Under the pieces are notes generated by a model. It had not been told where the DNA came from and did no database searches. It was given only the letters and a program-made list of their open reading frames with translations. From positions 1 through 63,949 of the forward strand of contig JASJYH010000006.1 of the NCBI GenBank assembly GCA_030123675.1: a DNA stretch of 63,949 nt, read 5' to 3'. Shown here in pieces: positions 61,913 through 63,949 of this stretch. The position numbers and the translations under genes were made by a program. Position 1 is the stretch's first letter, and every line of letters begins with the position of its first letter. The DNA is from Anaerolineae bacterium. Its GTDB lineage: Bacteria; Chloroflexota; Anaerolineae; Anaerolineales; Villigracilaceae.

Positions 61913-62742
61913 ACCTGCTCGATATTTTTCAAAGAGATTTGGAACCACAAGCCTGGGTTGAGGAACACAAAATTCCCTGGAGTGAACTAGAATTCAGCCG
62001 GCGTGCCCTCAGAGAACATCTTTCACAAGAGCATGATGCTGCCAGTCGCCGGATGAGTCTTATCAAAAAGCATGTGGATTGGATCCATAACGATGTACTG
62101 GATGGAAAACCTGCTCGGATTCTTGATCTGGCCTGTGGCCCCGGACTATACACAGCGCGTCTCACGAAGCTCGGGCATGCTAGCCTTGGAATCGATATTT
62201 CTCCCGCCTCCATAGAATATGCCCTTAACCATGCGCCTGAGAATTGCACCTATAGGTTAGGCGATATCCGCACAATTGGTTACCATTCCCGCTATGATCT
62301 GGTCATGCTCATCTTTGGAGCCTTCAACATCTTTAAGGTTGAAGAGGCAAAAATAATCCTGGAAAAGGCGCATGCTGCTCTAAAACCGGGCGGGAAACTG
62401 CTTCTCGAAGTAAACAGGTTTGATGCGGTCTATGACACCGGAAATTATCCCGCCACCTGGTACTCTGCTAAAAACGACCTCTTCGCGGATGAGCCACACT
62501 TATGTTTGATGGATTCCTATTGGGATGATGCACTCTCTGTAGCGATTGAGCGCTATTTCATCGTCAACCCCGTTACTGGAGCGGTAACCCTTTATACAGA
62601 CTGTATGCAAGCCTATGAAGATGATGCTTACGAAAACCTGTTGAAAGACGCAGGATTCAATTCTATACAAGATTACCCATCATTAGATGGAGAAGAAGAC
62701 ATCCAACAAGCTGAATTGAAAGTATTAAAGGCGAGAAGGTAG
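61909..62742 (+). CDS. Class I SAM-dependent methyltransferase
   Basis: 277 residues. Motif I ILDLACGPGLYTARL, post-I GIDISPASIEYAL, and KPGGKLLLEVNRFDAV. The C-terminal part (DEPHLCLMDSYWDDALSVAI onward) is a beta-rich extension common to UbiE/Tam-like small-molecule methyltransferases. ATG 61909 overlaps the upstream stop by 4 nt. Last gene of the GDSL-PatB-OMT-MT group, followed by a strong terminator. Confidence 0.85.
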   Translation: MNLLDIFQRDLEPQAWVEEHKIPWSELEFSRRALREHLSQEHDAASRRMSLIKKHVDWIHNDVLDGKPARILDLACGPGLYTARLTKLGHASLGIDISPASIEYALNHAPENCTYRLGDIRTIGYHSRYDLVMLIFGAFNIFKVEEAKIILEKAHAALKPGGKLLLEVNRFDAVYDTGNYPATWYSAKNDLFADEPHLCLMDSYWDDALSVAIERYFIVNPVTGAVTLYTDCMQAYEDDAYENLLKDAGFNSIQDYPSLDGEEDIQQAELKVLKARR

Positions 62743-62813
62743 AAAGAAAGGGTTGCTGAAAAGATATTCCCCTCTGCTCGATACTTTGTTTTCCATGGGA
62801 GCAGATGAAAGCA

Positions 62814-62845
62814 AAAACTCCCTGAAATAAACTTCAGGGAGTTTT
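62814..62845 (+). terminator. Intrinsic terminator after the methyltransferase genes
   Basis: AAAACTCCCTGAA (62814-62826) pairs perfectly over 13 bp with 62833-62845 (ending GTTTT), 6-base loop. The A-rich 5' and T-rich 3' ends make it bidirectional between the + strand methyltransferase and the - strand lipoprotein gene. Confidence 0.9.
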
Positions 62846-62883
62846 ATCGTTATAGCGTTGGATCTGAACTCGATACTATGGCT

Positions 62884-63420
62884 TCATTCGTCTGCGGGGA
62901 CAGGTGCCCACTCGGTCTTTACAAATCCGCCTTCAAGGACAGAAGTCCGGTATGCGCATTCATCTTCAATTATTATAAATTTCAGATTGCCATTTTCAAG
63001 TAATTCAACCTCATAAAAAGCAACCGCAAATCCTCCTGCAACGCACGTTTCTCTCAGATCAGTAATTTCCTTAATAATAAGTGTCGTCCCTTCAAACCGA
63101 AACTCGGATTCTCTGGGGGAACCGGCATTGAGGTATAAAACTGAAGTCCCATCATCATTAAACGTAAGCTCGAGGGTGAGACTACTCCATCTTCCAAGAA
63201 TGTCTTCCGCACTGTTTGCCAAATTGGGATTTGGCGTGGCGGTCGCTGTCGGTGCTTGTGCTGTTTGAGTAGCGAAGGCTGCAACGGCAGCCTGGGTGGC
63301 AGTGGCATCTATTTCTGCTTGGGAGGGGCCACAGGCACCCAAGAGTAGTATGGTGAACAAAAGTCCCAATATCGAAAGGTCAGTTTTTTTACGATTCATC
63401 AATCTTTTCAATTTTTTCAT
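62884..63420 (-). CDS. Predicted lipoprotein, unknown function
   Basis: 178 residues. Signal peptide with a basic N-terminus and lipobox LLGAC (Cys30). A low-complexity Ala/Thr/Gln linker (about 35-66) is followed by a lipocalin-like small beta domain with DILGRWSSLTLELTFNDDG and two cysteines (ETCVAGG, DECAYR) that could pair. ATG 63420 is preceded by GGAGAATT; ATG seven codons later is an alternative. No homologue recognised by name. Confidence 0.75.
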   Translation of the reverse strand: MKKLKRLMNRKKTDLSILGLLFTILLLGACGPSQAEIDATATQAAVAAFATQTAQAPTATATPNPNLANSAEDILGRWSSLTLELTFNDDGTSVLYLNAGSPRESEFRFEGTTLIIKEITDLRETCVAGGFAVAFYEVELLENGNLKFIIIEDECAYRTSVLEGGFVKTEWAPVPADE

Positions 63421-63472
63421 TTTAATTCTCCATTATTTTCCTGCAAAAGTATAGCATAATAGGGGCATTAGA

Positions 63473-63949
63473 CATGAAAAGATCAAAGACTATGGGGTAG
63501 GGAAATTCAAACGGCTGACCGGAGTGAAAAAGGAAACCTTCACAAAGATGCTGGGTGTGTTGGAAACCGAACTACGAGACTTTGGCAGACCGTCAAAACT
63601 GAGCCGAGCAGACCAACTATTGATGAGCTTGATGTACTGGCGAGAATACCGCACCCAGTTTCATATTTCTGAAACTTATGGTGTCAGTGAAGCAATAATA
63701 TGTCAGACCATCCAGAAGGTGGAAACACACTGATGAAATCAGGCCAGTTTACCAGGCAAGAAGGAATTGCAAGCTAGAGAGACGCTGATTGAAGTGATTG
63801 TGGTTGATGTGGCAGAACAACCAATTGAATGTCCGAAAAAAAGCAAAAACGTTCCTACAGCGGCAAAAAGAAGCGTCACACCCAAAAACCACAGGTGATC
63901 GTGAACATAAGAACAGCTCAAATCCTTGCGACAGCCTTTGCAAAGGGCA
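63473..63949 (+). pseudogene. Decayed IS5-type transposase (runs off the window end)
   Basis: The frames HEKIKDYGVGKFKRLTGVKK, KLSRADQLLMSLMYWREYRT, TLMKSGQFT, LPGKKELQ, VVDVAEQPIECPKK and KQKRSYSGKKKRHTQK follow the order of an IS5-like (DDE_Tnp_4) transposase: N-terminal helix-turn-helix, then the first catalytic Asp in the VDVAEQPIE strand. They lie in different frames, broken by TGA TGA near 63730, a shift near 63750 and a lost A in the A-run near 63840. The element is therefore inactive. Its right end, and any inverted repeats, are outside or not recognisable. Confidence 0.8.

Noticed and set aside
1-63949. CRISPR arrays, rRNA genes, cobalamin riboswitch, prophage or integrase genes
   Set aside because: I looked for repeated spacers, rRNA-like blocks, B12-box sequences and phage genes and saw none.

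Overview
The window looks like the chromosome of a free-living, probably uncultured bacterium of the Chloroflexota (Anaerolineae-like). This rests on gene style: a RodZ-like protein next to rplI and rimO, an L9 with a long acidic tail, GAF-rich sensor kinases, DUF2207 and TPR membrane proteins, moderate GC and TTG/GTG starts. It is an inference from impression, not a measured phylogeny.

Left half (1-26.8 kb, nearly all + strand) is an accessory carbohydrate-catabolism island. It opens with two ABC sugar-permease genes. An array of SnoaL-like (NTF2-fold, 'ester cyclase') genes follows: five intact stand-alone two-domain or one-domain genes of clear kinship, a divergent two-domain member, a two-domain module fused to deoxyribose-phosphate aldolase (DeoC), and a truncated relic. 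They are interleaved with an iron-type alcohol dehydrogenase, a RpiB-family isomerase, a HisD-like dehydrogenase and an SDR. RpiB and DeoC both carry N-terminal amphipathic helices of the kind that target enzymes to bacterial microcompartments, but no shell gene is in the window. A second block (16.5-20.3 kb) holds an HpcH/HpaI aldolase, a LacI-family regulator, an SMP-30 lactonase and an Ldh2-type dehydrogenase behind a recognisable promoter. A third block (20.3-26.6 kb) encodes a corrinoid methyl-transfer set (pterin-binding methyltransferase, UroD-like methyltransferase, corrinoid protein) mixed with a creatininase-family protein, an SDR and a fucose-isomerase-like protein. Together they suggest uptake of a modified, perhaps O-methylated, sugar or cyclitol, its oxidation, ring opening, demethylation to tetrahydrofolate and aldol cleavage. 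The substrate cannot be named from sequence. A perfect 13-bp hairpin at 26747-26784 closes the island.

Right half (26.8-63.9 kb) is mostly housekeeping. On the minus strand: folC-lon-M24 peptidase-tag; rplI-rodZ-rimO; azlCD; glpK-glpD; an aminotransferase; a GAF histidine kinase with a two-receiver regulator; glnA. On the plus strand: DUF503, SDR, murJ, a TPR-like membrane protein, a CopD-like protein, a DivIC-like protein, ctaB, and a receiver plus degenerate GGDEF protein. There is one tRNA with anticodon CAU. The last 7 kb carries a small membrane gene split across two frames at a canonical -1 slippery heptamer, methyltransferases, a GDSL lipoprotein, a PatB/MalY aminotransferase, a lipoprotein and a decayed IS5-type transposase running off the end.

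Decay is visible in several places: a SnoaL relic (2895), an alpha/beta-hydrolase tail (26805), an HD-GYP-like fragment (57416) and the transposase (63473).
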